From the NCBI RefSeq assembly GCF_008370325.1, contig NZ_VNIP01000011.1, positions 372,001 through 436,000 of the forward strand: DNA of 64,000 nucleotides, in the 5' to 3' direction. Each line of letters starts with the position of its first letter. The stretch's first letter is position 1. This stretch comes from Martinezella tropici (lineage in GTDB: Bacteria > Pseudomonadota > Alphaproteobacteria > Rhizobiales > Rhizobiaceae). The translations under genes and the position numbers were made by a program. This document shows, piece after piece, positions 1 to 8,779 of this stretch. The notes below the pieces were generated by a model that was not told where the DNA came from, made no database searches, and saw only the letters and a program-made list of their open reading frames with translations.

Positions 1-1421
1 TCAATCTGGCGGAGGCTGCGATGCTTGCCGGCCTCTTCAAGGCGCCGGCGAAATATGCGCCGCACGTCAATCTGCCGGCCGCCCGCGCCCGCGCCAACGA
101 TGTGCTTTCCAACCTGGTTCAAAGCGGCCTGATGACCGAGGGGCAGGTGATCGCCGCACGCCGCAATCCGGCCTCCATCGTCGACCGCGCCCAGATCGAA
201 TCCCCGGACTATTTCCTCGACTGGGCCTTCGACGAAGTGCAGCGGCTCGCGACGCGGTTCCCTGAGCGCTCGCTGATCGTCCGGACCACCATCGATATGG
301 GGCTGCAGAAGGCGGCGGAAGATTCCGTCCAATCCAGCCTGATGGAATTCGGCGAACGTTACCATGCCAAGCAGGGCGCCAGCGTCATGATCGAAAATGG
401 CGGCGCCGTTCGCGCCATGGTCGGCGGCAGCGACTACGGCGAAAGCCAGTTCAACCGCGCGACCAAGGCGCTACGCCAGCCGGGTTCCTCCTTCAAGATC
501 TACACTTATTCGGTCGCGATGGAAAACGGCATGACGCCGACATCCACCATCGTCGACGCGCCGATTTCCTGGGGCAACTGGAGCCCGCACAATTATGAAA
601 ATCGTTATGAAGGCAAGGTGACGCTGACGCAGGCGATCACGCAATCGATCAACACCATCCCGGTGCGGTTGGCGAAGGAGAAGTTCGGCATCCAGCCCAT
701 TCGCAACATGGCCAAGGCCATGGGCGTGGAAACGCCGATCCGCAACGACAAGACCATTCCGATCGGCACCTCGGAGGTGACCGTTCTCGACCAGGCGACG
801 GCCTATGCCGTCTTCCCGGCCAACGGCGTGCAGTCGCGGCGTCACGGCATCGACCAAATCACCGGCTATGACGGCAAGGTGCTCTACGATTTCAGTCACG
901 ACGAGCAACCGGCCAAGCGCGTCCTCAGCGAAAAAGCCACGTCCTACATGAACCAAATGCTGACGCAGGTGCCGGTCATCGGCACCGGCCGCAGGGCAGC
1001 ACTCGATAACGGCATCGTGGTCGGCGGCAAGACCGGCACCACGCAGGCCTATCGCGATGCCTGGTTCATCGGCTTTACTGGCAACTACACTTGTGCCGTC
1101 TGGTTCGGCAACGACGATTATACGTCGACGAACAACATGACGGGCGGCACGCTGCCGGCCATGACCTTCAAGAAGATCATGGACTATGCGCAACAGGGCA
1201 TCGTGCTGAAACCCATCCCCGGCATCAGCAACCCGTTCCCGGTGCAGAAGCCGCAAACCGTTGCAGCTAAGAAGCCGGCCGATGCCTCCACTCCCAGCCT
1301 GCCTCCCCTCATGCGGCCGCGCTCGCTTTCGGTGGATTCCACGAACATCCTGCGCGATATCGGCGAAAGACTGAGGGCCGCGAACCGGCTCGGCGTGCAG
1401 AAGGTGGCGACGGCGGAATAG
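1..1421 (+). CDS. Penicillin-binding protein 1A/1C-type transpeptidase, 5'-truncated by window edge
   Basis: This is the C-terminal part of a class A penicillin-binding protein, a membrane-anchored enzyme that polymerises and cross-links peptidoglycan in the periplasm. The reading frame is already open at base 3 and encodes NLAEAAMLAGLFKAP, typical of the end of the GT51 glycosyltransferase domain, so the true start lies upstream. Counting from the Met at base 21, the transpeptidase motifs are S156-S-F-K159 (nucleophile Ser156), S209-I-N211 and K337-T-G-T-T. The roughly 70-residue C-terminal tail is rich in Pro and Ala. Family assignment is firm; the exact paralogue cannot be decided without the N-terminus. 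Confidence 0.93.
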   Translation, partial: NLAEAAMLAGLFKAPAKYAPHVNLPAARARANDVLSNLVQSGLMTEGQVIAARRNPASIVDRAQIESPDYFLDWAFDEVQRLATRFPERSLIVRTTIDMGLQKAAEDSVQSSLMEFGERYHAKQGASVMIENGGAVRAMVGGSDYGESQFNRATKALRQPGSSFKIYTYSVAMENGMTPTSTIVDAPISWGNWSPHNYENRYEGKVTLTQAITQSINTIPVRLAKEKFGIQPIRNMAKAMGVETPIRNDKTIPIGTSEVTVLDQATAYAVFPANGVQSRRHGIDQITGYDGKVLYDFSHDEQPAKRVLSEKATSYMNQMLTQVPVIGTGRRAALDNGIVVGGKTGTTQAYRDAWFIGFTGNYTCAVWFGNDDYTSTNNMTGGTLPAMTFKKIMDYAQQGIVLKPIPGISNPFPVQKPQTVAAKKPADASTPSLPPLMRPRSLSVDSTNILRDIGERLRAANRLGVQKVATAE

Positions 1422-1690
1422 AGATTATCCAAGCAGAGATGAAGGCGGAGGCCGCATAAGCAGCCTCGGCGCGGATTTTCCAACGAAAATATGAGGGAAT
1501 ATGTCGCGGTCGCAACAGGGCCGGCCGACTGGCGAATGGTCCGACAGCAGCTGATGTTCCGGCCAAAAGCTGCTTTGTTCGCTCACCCGGGGCATTCTGT
1601 ATGACTGCCGCCTGAAAGCGGCTCGCCCTTCCCCCTGCCGACAGAATCAGGAATAAATCGATACTGATTTGTCACGAGGACGATCCCAGG

Positions 1691-2278
1691 GTGTTCCGAG
1701 TTCCCCTTCTTGTTGCGCTTTCGCTTGTCATCGCCTTTGGCGGCGGGATCGTGTTCACGCTCCTGGCGCTGGATGCGACCTCCGGTTTCGGCGCGATCAA
1801 GCTCGGTGCCTGGCAGGCCTTTCCGGAAATGCAGACGGCCGATGCGGACCCTTATGCGAAATCCCATAGAGCTCGCGCCGGACGCTTGCTCTATGGCACC
1901 GCGGAAGGGCTCGTGTTTACCGCCTCCGATGACGATGCCGGCGCGCGGCTGACGGCATCTTGCAGCTATCGCATCAGCGGTCAGACGCCGCCCGCGAGGC
2001 TCTGGACACTGTTCATCGCCGGCAATGACGGGCAACCGATCGAAGGCGCCGGCGGACGCCCTTCGACCATCAATTCATGGATCGTCCTGCGCAATACGGA
2101 TTCAAGCTTCAGTATCACGGTTTCACCCAATGCCAAGGCGGGCAACTGGCTCGCCCTGCCTGCCGCCGGCAATTTCCGTCTCGTGTGGACGCTGCTGGAT
2201 TCGCCGGCGGCCGGCAATTCCGGCCTGATCGATCTCGGCATGCCAAAACTCGAAAAAATCGGGTGCGGCAATGTTTAG
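1691..2278 (+). CDS. DUF1214 domain protein, membrane-anchored
   Basis: A 195-residue protein with an N-terminal hydrophobic segment (residues about 4-27) and a C-terminal beta-rich region resembling DUF1214, ending with an LGMPKLEKIGCG-like tail. The start is GTG at 1691, chosen because the hydrophobic segment follows directly and no better start with a ribosome site is seen. The last 8 bases overlap the next gene, so the two are probably translated together. In many bacteria DUF1254 and DUF1214 occur fused in one polypeptide; here they are split into neighbouring genes. The biochemical role of the family is not known to me. Confidence 0.8.
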   Translation: MFRVPLLVALSLVIAFGGGIVFTLLALDATSGFGAIKLGAWQAFPEMQTADADPYAKSHRARAGRLLYGTAEGLVFTASDDDAGARLTASCSYRISGQTPPARLWTLFIAGNDGQPIEGAGGRPSTINSWIVLRNTDSSFSITVSPNAKAGNWLALPAAGNFRLVWTLLDSPAAGNSGLIDLGMPKLEKIGCGNV

Positions 2279-2819
2279 ATTCGTTTTCGCGATCCTGACC
2301 GGCTTGTTCGGCGCGGCGCTGCTACACATTGTCATTATTCTCTCCTTGCCGCATTTTTCCGACCGCGATGCCTATACCCGCGTATCGGACGAGGGCGACG
2401 AGAACCATTTCTACATGCTCGACGACAAGGATGACGAGGCGGGGCTTTCCAACACCGATCCCTATATCCGCACGGCCGTCTGCGCATTCGACATCGAAGA
2501 CACCCCCGTTCATTTGACCGCGAAAGGCAAAGTGCCTTTCTGGTCGCTCGCCGTCTATGATGCCGCATCGAATGAAGTATTCAGCATGAGCGACCGCACA
2601 TCCGTCGGCGGCGCACTCGACTTGTTGCTCGCATCTCCCGTCCAGCTCACGGGCATACGCAAGGCGTTGCCGCCAGCCCTTGCCCAATCGATCCTGGTGG
2701 AAGTGCCGCGTGCCCAAGGCTATGCGGTGCTGCATACGATGGCGCCACAAGGCAGCTTTGATAACGCCGCCCGCGAGTTCCTATCGGAAGCGGGTTGCGA
2801 CGAATTTGATAATGGCTGA
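2271..2819 (+). CDS. DUF1254 domain protein, membrane-anchored
   Basis: A 182-residue protein with one N-terminal transmembrane or signal-anchor segment (residues about 3-25), followed by a soluble domain with PYIRTAVCAFDI, typical of the DUF1254 half of DUF1254/DUF1214 proteins. Its ATG lies inside the end of the preceding DUF1214 gene (8-base overlap), which indicates one operon and likely a two-protein assembly facing the periplasm. No catalytic motif is evident. The function is unassigned. Confidence 0.8.
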   Translation: MFRFVFAILTGLFGAALLHIVIILSLPHFSDRDAYTRVSDEGDENHFYMLDDKDDEAGLSNTDPYIRTAVCAFDIEDTPVHLTAKGKVPFWSLAVYDAASNEVFSMSDRTSVGGALDLLLASPVQLTGIRKALPPALAQSILVEVPRAQGYAVLHTMAPQGSFDNAAREFLSEAGCDEFDNG

Positions 2820-2957
2820 GATGATCGGCGCGGAGATAACTAGCATCGGGCGGAAAGGGATTTGCGCGATCTTACGCGCCGGCTCGCCACGATGGGAGAC
2901 CGCTGAATTATAGCGGCAACCAGGAGATGCGCGCATGGACGCGCCCCCGCCCGGACA

Positions 2958-3125
2958 TTACTTTCCTTTTGCCCGCTTCGGCCCGGCTCCCGGTCGATGG
3001 GTGGGCGTATCCAGATGTTCGTAGCGCACGCCGGTGAACAAAAGGATCTTTGCTTCCACCGGTTCCTTCTGGGCGCGCGGCGTCATGCGCAATCGCCAAT
3101 CCGAAAGAGATATGATCTTTGCCAT
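2958..3125 (-). CDS. Small conserved-looking basic protein (55 aa)
   Basis: A complete 55-codon gene beginning MAKIISLSDWRLRMTPRAQ and ending GPKRAKGK. An upstream GGAG lies about 6 bases before the ATG. The sequence starts with a short hydrophobic strand, then a basic middle with a LLFTGVRYEHLD segment, then a Lys/Arg/Pro-rich tail. I recall short rhizobial proteins with the same MAKII...GVRYE layout, so it is probably real although shorter than many length cut-offs. The longer open frame covering the same bases has no sensible composition and is rejected. Function unknown; the charge suggests nucleic-acid or ribosome contact, which is inference only. Confidence 0.72.
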   Translation of the reverse strand: MAKIISLSDWRLRMTPRAQKEPVEAKILLFTGVRYEHLDTPTHRPGAGPKRAKGK

Positions 3126-3647
3126 TCTCGTCTCCATTTACGTCTCGAGACGGATGAACTTGCGACTTGATTTCACCCTGCCCGCCGCTGAAGCGGGCCA
3201 ACGCTTCCCTCCATTTCAGCCTTGCTCCTTAGGCTGCAATAGAGGCATTCGCGCCTTCTCACGGCATTTCCCTGACACCGTGGCATGGTCTGCCGCTTGC
3301 GACCTCCATGCTCTCCCTACACTCAATCAATTCTGCCAATCGCTGCTTTCAGCCGGAATTCAGACATATCGCAGTTAACAGAATACTAATCGTCGTCGCT
3401 CGCCACCCTTGGCGTGAGTCGTCATGCCCTAATAACGCTGCGACGACGGCTTTGGTTTCATCGGCCGGCGAAAAATCGTCGGAGCCGATTTTGCTGGGAA
3501 ATGAAGCGATATCATATCCTTAGGTAAATAGACGACGTTGCCGGCAAAAGGAAATTCAGCCAATCCGTTGCAGAAAAACGTCACACAAATATTATTTGCG
3601 CTCACGAAAAATTAACGTATTGTAACGTTGAAATTCGAGGGCGACCA
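3126..3647. other. Intergenic region between divergent small genes
   Basis: About 520 bases with no convincing gene. It holds the promoter regions of the 55-residue protein gene to the left and the 68-residue gene to the right. Close to the latter is a short dyad, AACGT-ATTGTA-ACGTT at 3614-3629, about 18 bases before the ATG. Open frames seen across it have poor codon character and no ribosome site. Confidence 0.5.
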
Positions 3648-3854
3648 ATGACTATGGCGGGCAGTTCCGTCTTTTCTCCAGAGGATGTCACCGTCCTGCG
3701 CGGTGCGCTTGATAAGTGGTGCCTGGAAAAGCGGATCGATATAAAAAGTGCCGAAGCCGAGTTTGCGGCTACGGCCGCGATCGGCCTCTTTCAATCGGGC
3801 TACAACACTTCGGAAAAGCTGCTCGCCGCCATGCGCGAGCATAGAGGCATCTGA
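3648..3854 (+). CDS. Conserved hypothetical protein (68 aa)
   Basis: A 68-residue soluble, mostly helical protein (MTMAGSSVFSPEDVTVL...) with a regular helical pattern, an SAEAEFAATAAIGLFQSG core and no membrane segment. ATG at 3648 or 3654 is possible; AGGG at 3641 or so gives a weak ribosome site. It stands alone downstream of a dyad-containing promoter region. I recognise no named family, but composition and codon use look like a genuine rhizobial small protein. Confidence 0.68.
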   Translation: MTMAGSSVFSPEDVTVLRGALDKWCLEKRIDIKSAEAEFAATAAIGLFQSGYNTSEKLLAAMREHRGI

Positions 3855-4297
3855 ACTATCTTCATTCTTGTCATGACACCGGCCGAAGCCCAGTCTGCAT
3901 TTCGCGGACATGGCAGCATGCCTCCGGCAACCCTCTTTCAGTCAATACCCTTATAGGTTGAGAAACCGTACTGACGCGCATCCTGCGAAAGGTTATCCAC
4001 AGGAGGCTTGGTCGGTTAAATCCCCGTGGATATGGCCGATGTCAGGCGGTTGCCTCCGCGCAAGCTTAACGCGCAATTTTTATTCGGATTTTAATAAAGT
4101 TTTCACGAACCATTAACCTTGGCGGCCTTAGTCTTTCGCGAAAGCCAGATAAGGACGACCGTGTCCATACCCGTTTCGACAATTGCCGCCGAAGACGCCT
4201 TCTTCATCGAAAGGACCGTCCGGCACGATCGGAAAGAAGCGCTGCGGGATCCATGGTCGACCGTCCGGCTCCCTGCTTTTTTGTTCCGAGTATCAGT
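3855..4297. other. Intergenic region with AT-rich promoter
   Basis: About 440 bases upstream of the DUF2336 gene with no supported gene. The right half (about 4065-4125) is AT-rich and contains TTAACG and CATTAACC elements similar to CtrA half-sites (TTAA). One perfect DnaA-box sequence lies at 3993-4001. These are pattern matches only. Confidence 0.45.
3993..4001 (+). promoter_or_regulatory. Perfect match to DnaA box (TTATCCACA)
   Basis: The nine bases match the consensus high-affinity DnaA site exactly. It is isolated: I saw no second box or AT-rich unwinding element next to it, and no replication gene nearby. It could titrate DnaA or regulate the DUF2336 promoter region, or it may be chance. 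Confidence 0.4.
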
Positions 4298-5317
4298 ATG
4301 GGTGTTGGCGTGCGTGACCGGTTTCGAGACCTTGAAGAGCCTGCGACAGTCCGCAAGAAGGACGTGGTTCTGATGGCGACGATTACCAGCTTCGAAAGCA
4401 TGGGACACCCATCCAAATCGGAACTCCGCCAATTCGCCGAGCTTTTCACGCCCGTCTTCCAGGCGTCTTCGGAAGAGGCAAAGCGACAGGCGGTCGCCGC
4501 CCTCTCCCAATGCCAAACAGTGCCCCAGGCGGTTGCGCTGTTCATCGGTTGTCAGCCGATCTCCATCGCCGCCCCTTTCCTCACGAGCTCGCAGGCGATC
4601 GATGACGATACGCTGATCACCATCGCCCGCACGCAGGGCGCGGCCCATGCGCGGGCCATCGTCCGCCGGTCGTCTCTCTCCCCCAAGGTCATCGACGCTC
4701 TCGTTGGCCTGCATCAGGCCGAGCCGGAGCGCGGCATGACGGTGGCGGAGCAGCAAACGGAAGCTGTTTCGACGCAGGCAGAGATAACGGAAACCGAGCG
4801 GCTTTCGCGCGAAGAGGTATTGCGTCAGCAGATCAAGCAGGCCGCCCGCCATATGGGCCGCGACGACAAGGATCGTCTCGGCCTGCGCAGCCTCAGCGAA
4901 ACACAGGAAGCCCTGCTCGTGCGTTTCGCCCGCGAACGCGATGCGCGGCAATTTGCGACAACGCTCGCCGACGCGCTCTCCTCCAGCCACTGGCTCGCGG
5001 AGCGCATCCTGCTCGACACATCGGGCCAGCAGCTTGCGGTCACGCTCGTCAGCCTCGGCATGGGTATCGCGGATGCCGTCTATTCACTCGAGCGCTTCTA
5101 TCCGCATCTGGCGGAACGGCATGGCAGCGTCAGCCGGGCATGGCTGGTGCTCGACGACATCGATGCGGAAGAGAGCCAGGCCCGCGTCGAGGTGTGGCGT
5201 CGCGCCGACAGCTACACCTATCTGCCGGAGGAAAAGCCGACACAACGGCCCACAGCGCCATTATTTGGTGCGAAGTCTGGCTCCATCCGCGAATTGCGGG
5301 TGGCAAACCGGCGATAA
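4298..5317 (+). CDS. DUF2336 domain-containing protein
   Basis: A 339-residue soluble protein dominated by helical repeats, matching the alphaproteobacterial DUF2336 family (PSKSELRQFAELFTPVFQ..., then a series of degenerate helical units). The frame is open from 4253, but the ATG at 4298 (MGVGVRDRFRDLEEP) gives the more natural N-terminus. The family is restricted mostly to alphaproteobacteria, and its molecular role is not established to my knowledge; the repeat architecture suggests protein-protein contacts. It lies just upstream of a convergent DUF1491 gene. Confidence 0.78.
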   Translation: MGVGVRDRFRDLEEPATVRKKDVVLMATITSFESMGHPSKSELRQFAELFTPVFQASSEEAKRQAVAALSQCQTVPQAVALFIGCQPISIAAPFLTSSQAIDDDTLITIARTQGAAHARAIVRRSSLSPKVIDALVGLHQAEPERGMTVAEQQTEAVSTQAEITETERLSREEVLRQQIKQAARHMGRDDKDRLGLRSLSETQEALLVRFARERDARQFATTLADALSSSHWLAERILLDTSGQQLAVTLVSLGMGIADAVYSLERFYPHLAERHGSVSRAWLVLDDIDAEESQARVEVWRRADSYTYLPEEKPTQRPTAPLFGAKSGSIRELRVANRR

Positions 5318-5324
5318 AGACGGG

Positions 5325-5684
5325 TCAATCCAGCGGATTGGCGCGGAAACCGGCCAAAGGGACGATATCGGCGATATCGTCCGTCTCCAGCTCTACGACC
5401 CACAAATCCGGATCGAACTTCAGCTCGCGATCGAGGGTCTCACGAATATCCTGCGGCTCCTTCCGCTCGATGCGGACTTCGAAGAGCCGTGTTCCGCTCT
5501 CCTCCTCATCGAACAGGCTCTGCGGAGCGGGCGCATAGAGGGTTTCCGTGCCATCGCGGAAACGCTGCCGAATGAAGATCGCGCCGGCGTGCTCCTCGCC
5601 CTTTCGCTCGACGGCGGCAAAATCGCCACGGGCGAACAGGCGGCGGATAAGAGCGGAAACAAAGATGTCGCTGCGCAATCTCAT
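5325..5684 (-). CDS. DUF1491 family protein
   Basis: A 119-residue protein starting MRLRSDIFVSALIRRLFARGD, the typical N-terminus of DUF1491 proteins, followed by a region with GAIFIRQR and an acidic C-terminus with DPDLWVVELE. It is a small cytosolic family widespread in Rhizobiales, without known function. It converges on the DUF2336 gene with an 8-base gap. Confidence 0.85.
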   Translation of the reverse strand: MRLRSDIFVSALIRRLFARGDFAAVERKGEEHAGAIFIRQRFRDGTETLYAPAPQSLFDEEESGTRLFEVRIERKEPQDIRETLDRELKFDPDLWVVELETDDIADIVPLAGFRANPLD

Positions 5685-5779
5685 AAGCGAGCTATAGCGG
5701 CGAGCAGCAACCAGCGCAATTCAAGTCGGCTCGGAAGTGCATTGACACGCGGAGTTTGCAGATAGGCTCTCGGTAAGCC

Positions 5780-6814
5780 TCAGAGCGCGCCGATATCCTG
5801 CAGTTTTTTCAGCACCGCCATGTTCGGCTCGCCGGTCTCCGGCAGACGGTAGTGCTTCTGGAAGCGGCGAATGGCCGCCTTGGTTTGTTCCCCGGCAACG
5901 CCGTCAATGCTGACATTGCTGTAGGCGATGTTGCTCAGGCCTTTCTGGATCTGCATGACCAGGTTGACCTTGTTGACCGCATCGTTCGGGGCAGCGTTTA
6001 CCGCGACGGCACCGGTCTTCAAATTCTTCTCCGCATTCTGAATGGCAGCGGCAACCGGATCGACAGCGCCTGCGGCGGTGGACACGTTGACAGGACGTTC
6101 GAAAGGTACGGCGGCGGCTCCTGCCCTACCGCCGGCCGGAGTCGCGTCGGCAACACTGCTTGCCTTCAGGGCCGTAAGAAGCTCCGGCGTCGGTACGCCG
6201 GTCTGCGCCAGGCCCGAGGCCTCCTGGAAGAAGAGAATGGCTGATGTCGTACGCGACCCAGGCTTCCCGTCGGCAACGCCATCATAAAGCCCATGGCGGA
6301 TAAGTTCCGCCTGCACATCGGCAATCAGCTTCGACGGAGCGGCGGATGTCTGCGCCGCGGGTCGGCTCGCTACCTGGCCGCCTGACGCGGATGTAGCGGG
6401 ATCGGAAGCCGAATCCTGCCGTTCTATCCGGAATGTCGTGACGTTGCCGGCGTCGGCCTGCTGTGCATGCAGGAACGATCTGCGGCCGGGAATCTGATAG
6501 GGCGAGCCGGGATCGCGGGTGCGCAGCATGGGCGATGGATGTGCGCCGGTCTGGTACCAAAGTGCGTTCGCGGTTACGAAGCCGAAAACGCCGAAGAAGA
6601 GCGCCACACCGCCGGCGATGACGGGATGACGACCGACCGCGCTGCCAATCAGACCGGCGAGCGCTCCCACACCGCGAAGGCCGAGGCCACCCAGCGCAGT
6701 ACTGCCGCGCAGGCTCAGGCTGCCCAGGGCAACCGCTCCACGAGAAGCGAGGCCGGGCTGCTTGCGCCTGCCCTTTCCTCTTCCCTTAGGCGATTTTCGC
6801 TTTTGCGGGGCCAT
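5780..6814 (-). CDS. Membrane-anchored protein with two peptidoglycan-binding domains
   Basis: A 344-residue protein. Residues 1-20 are strongly basic, about 65-90 form a transmembrane helix, and the rest should be periplasmic. Two PG_binding_1-like domains are visible: about 160-215 (VQAELIRHGLYDGVADGKPGSRT...) and about 285-344 (QIQKGLSNIAYSNVSIDGVAGEQTKAAIRRFQ). It lacks any catalytic hydrolase module, so it probably tethers or senses peptidoglycan. Its start overlaps the 3' end of the upstream histidine kinase gene by 29 bases, suggesting co-expression and possibly a joint envelope-sensing role (inference). Confidence 0.82.
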   Translation of the reverse strand: MAPQKRKSPKGRGKGRRKQPGLASRGAVALGSLSLRGSTALGGLGLRGVGALAGLIGSAVGRHPVIAGGVALFFGVFGFVTANALWYQTGAHPSPMLRTRDPGSPYQIPGRRSFLHAQQADAGNVTTFRIERQDSASDPATSASGGQVASRPAAQTSAAPSKLIADVQAELIRHGLYDGVADGKPGSRTTSAILFFQEASGLAQTGVPTPELLTALKASSVADATPAGGRAGAAAVPFERPVNVSTAAGAVDPVAAAIQNAEKNLKTGAVAVNAAPNDAVNKVNLVMQIQKGLSNIAYSNVSIDGVAGEQTKAAIRRFQKHYRLPETGEPNMAVLKKLQDIGAL

Positions 6815-8321
6815 TCATCCCTTCCTTGTTTCGCCCTTCGTTCGTCTCCGTTGTATGTTTCAGGCGTGGCGGAAAATCGACGGGCCGATTGGCATCCACA
6901 GGCTGTTGCATCGCCACGACCCCCGAGCCGTCAAACGGGATCAGGATAGTGATCACCGTGCCCTCACCTGGTGCGCTGGCGATGGAAAAGCTTCCGCCGT
7001 GCAGGCCGACGAGGCCCTTGACCAGCGACAGGCCGAGACCGGTACCGGCATATCGGCGCGTATAGTCGTTCTGGATCTGCACAAAAGGCTGACCGAGGGA
7101 GGCCAGCCGCTCGCTTGCGATGCCAATCCCCGTATCGCCGATCGACAGCTTCAGCATGCCATCGGTCAATGCCGCATCGATGGTGATCGCGCCGCCCGCG
7201 TCGGTGAATTTGATGGCATTGCCGACAAGGTTGATGAGGATCTGCTGGATGGCACGCTGATCGGCAACGATCTCTCCGAGACCGCGCTGGATGCGGCTCG
7301 TCAAAGTCAGACCCTTCTCCTTGGCCTGCAAGCCTAGCATCGCTTCGCATGTCGCGATGGATTCCTCGATCGAGAAGGATTCGAGCAGCAATTCGTAGCG
7401 GCCCGCCTCGATCTTGCTCATGTCTAACATGGTGTTGACGACCGAAAGCAGATGCGCGCCCGACTGGCGGATCAGGCCGACATATTCACGCTGTCGGTTG
7501 TTTTCGAGCTTGCCGAAATATTCTCCGCTGAGGATGTCGGAGAAGCCCAGGATCGCATTGAGCGGCGTGCGCAGTTCATGGCTGACAGCGGCAAGGAAAC
7601 GCGATTTCGCGTCGTTGGCCGATTCCGCCTCCGCAGTCTTGCGGGCTGCATCTTCACGAAGCTGCTGATCTTGAGAGATGTCGCGCAGCTGGCTGACGAT
7701 CGCCGTCAAGCGCCCCTCGCCATCGCGGCGCGCCGTCAATTCCATGCGGATATGGACGAACTGCGCGTCGTTGCCGACAACAGCGGAACGTTCCAGGCGC
7801 AGATCGGCGCCGTAAGAATCCCTGCCCTGACGAAGCACATCGATCGCCTGCAAGAAGATGATGCGGTCCGAGACGTGGATTTGCTCGACGAAGCCGCGGC
7901 CCGTCGGATCACGCATCCAGCTCAGAAATTCGATACGGTCCCGGCCGCCGATGGTCGTCACGTTTCCTTGCGGATCAAGCAGCAGTACCAAGCCGAAAGC
8001 GGCTTCCAGCATCAGGTCGCGATGCTCGACGACGACGGCCTCCGCAGGAAGCGACGACGGTCGCTGACGCGACAGCGCAATGCTGCCGACCGCCGAAAAC
8101 AGGAAAGCGGCGCAGACCGTGGCGACACCGGCGGGCAGAGCTACGGCCGGGCTGGTAACGAAAGAGAGGCCCACGGGAACAGCAAAGAGGGCAACCGAGG
8201 AGACGAGCGCAAGCCGACGAAGGATCGCCAGCTCCTGTCCATGGACTTCGCCATTCCCGCTCGTCCGGGAGAGCCAGCTTCCGCCCACCCGGTCTACGAA
8301 GGCCCCAACCCCGACAGCCAT
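6786..8321 (-). CDS. PAS-domain sensor histidine kinase
   Basis: The frame is open from a GTG at 8363; the ATG at 8321 (MAVGVGAFVDRVGG) preceded by GAG is preferred. Using the longer numbering, two transmembrane helices lie near residues 50-70 and 76-97, a PAS-like sensor at about 115-230, a dimerisation domain with phospho-acceptor H262 in SHELRTPLNA, then an ATPase domain with N-box NLVGNAIKF, G1 DTGIGIA and G2 GTGLGLS. No receiver domain is fused and no response regulator gene is adjacent, so the partner is elsewhere. The H-box resembles the PdhS/DivJ-like cell-cycle kinases of rhizobia, but I do not assign it to one of them. Confidence 0.87.
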   Translation of the reverse strand: MAVGVGAFVDRVGGSWLSRTSGNGEVHGQELAILRRLALVSSVALFAVPVGLSFVTSPAVALPAGVATVCAAFLFSAVGSIALSRQRPSSLPAEAVVVEHRDLMLEAAFGLVLLLDPQGNVTTIGGRDRIEFLSWMRDPTGRGFVEQIHVSDRIIFLQAIDVLRQGRDSYGADLRLERSAVVGNDAQFVHIRMELTARRDGEGRLTAIVSQLRDISQDQQLREDAARKTAEAESANDAKSRFLAAVSHELRTPLNAILGFSDILSGEYFGKLENNRQREYVGLIRQSGAHLLSVVNTMLDMSKIEAGRYELLLESFSIEESIATCEAMLGLQAKEKGLTLTSRIQRGLGEIVADQRAIQQILINLVGNAIKFTDAGGAITIDAALTDGMLKLSIGDTGIGIASERLASLGQPFVQIQNDYTRRYAGTGLGLSLVKGLVGLHGGSFSIASAPGEGTVITILIPFDGSGVVAMQQPVDANRPVDFPPRLKHTTETNEGRNKEGMNGPAKAKIA

Positions 8322-8779
8322 GTCACTCAATACACGCACACTACAACCCGTCAAAACGGTCACTTATTGGACTGCACAATAGGCCTTGCGGGCTTAAGGA
8401 AAGAATAAAGAAGGAACGCGCCGGATGGTCCAAAAGGCTCCAAAATCCCGTTTTGGCGCAGAATGCAGGACCTTTGTTTTTTGTGGTTAACAGCGGGTAA
8501 GCAACGGATTTTATTCGTATTTCCAGCGCGCGTTAACTTTTGTATTAAGGGCTGAAGCCGCAAAGCCCTGCATATCAACGGCATCGGGCGAGACATGCTT
8601 AACATCAATCGCTACAATTTGAACCAAATGCTGCTCAAAGCCGGAAAGCTAAAATTTGAATCAAATTAGCGGAAAATGCCGCCGAGTTTTGAAAAGCGCT
8701 GTTGTCCTCTGCCGGATAGGCTTCGAAGCAGATCGGACAGGCAAGTCCGAATCGGCCTCCGGGCCGAACGACAGAGAGG
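8322..8779. other. AT-rich divergent intergenic region with paired dyads
   Basis: About 450 bases between the histidine kinase and the DUF5330 gene, with no gene seen. It contains TTAACAGCGGGTAA (around 8485) and TTAACTTTTGTATTAA (around 8534), which resemble CtrA-type TTAA pairs but with non-canonical spacing or sequence. It also contains two related dyads, AATTTGAACCAAAT at 8616-8629 and the perfect palindrome AATTTGAATCAAATT at 8653-8667, centred about 37 bases apart. Confidence 0.5.

Noticed and set aside
471..1256. Long minus-strand open frame inside the PBP gene
   Set aside because: A shadow of the coding strand caused by high GC; it has no homologous motifs.
2908..3201. 97-residue open frame on the minus strand
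   Set aside because: It overlaps the better 55-residue gene in another frame and lacks a ribosome site and sensible composition.
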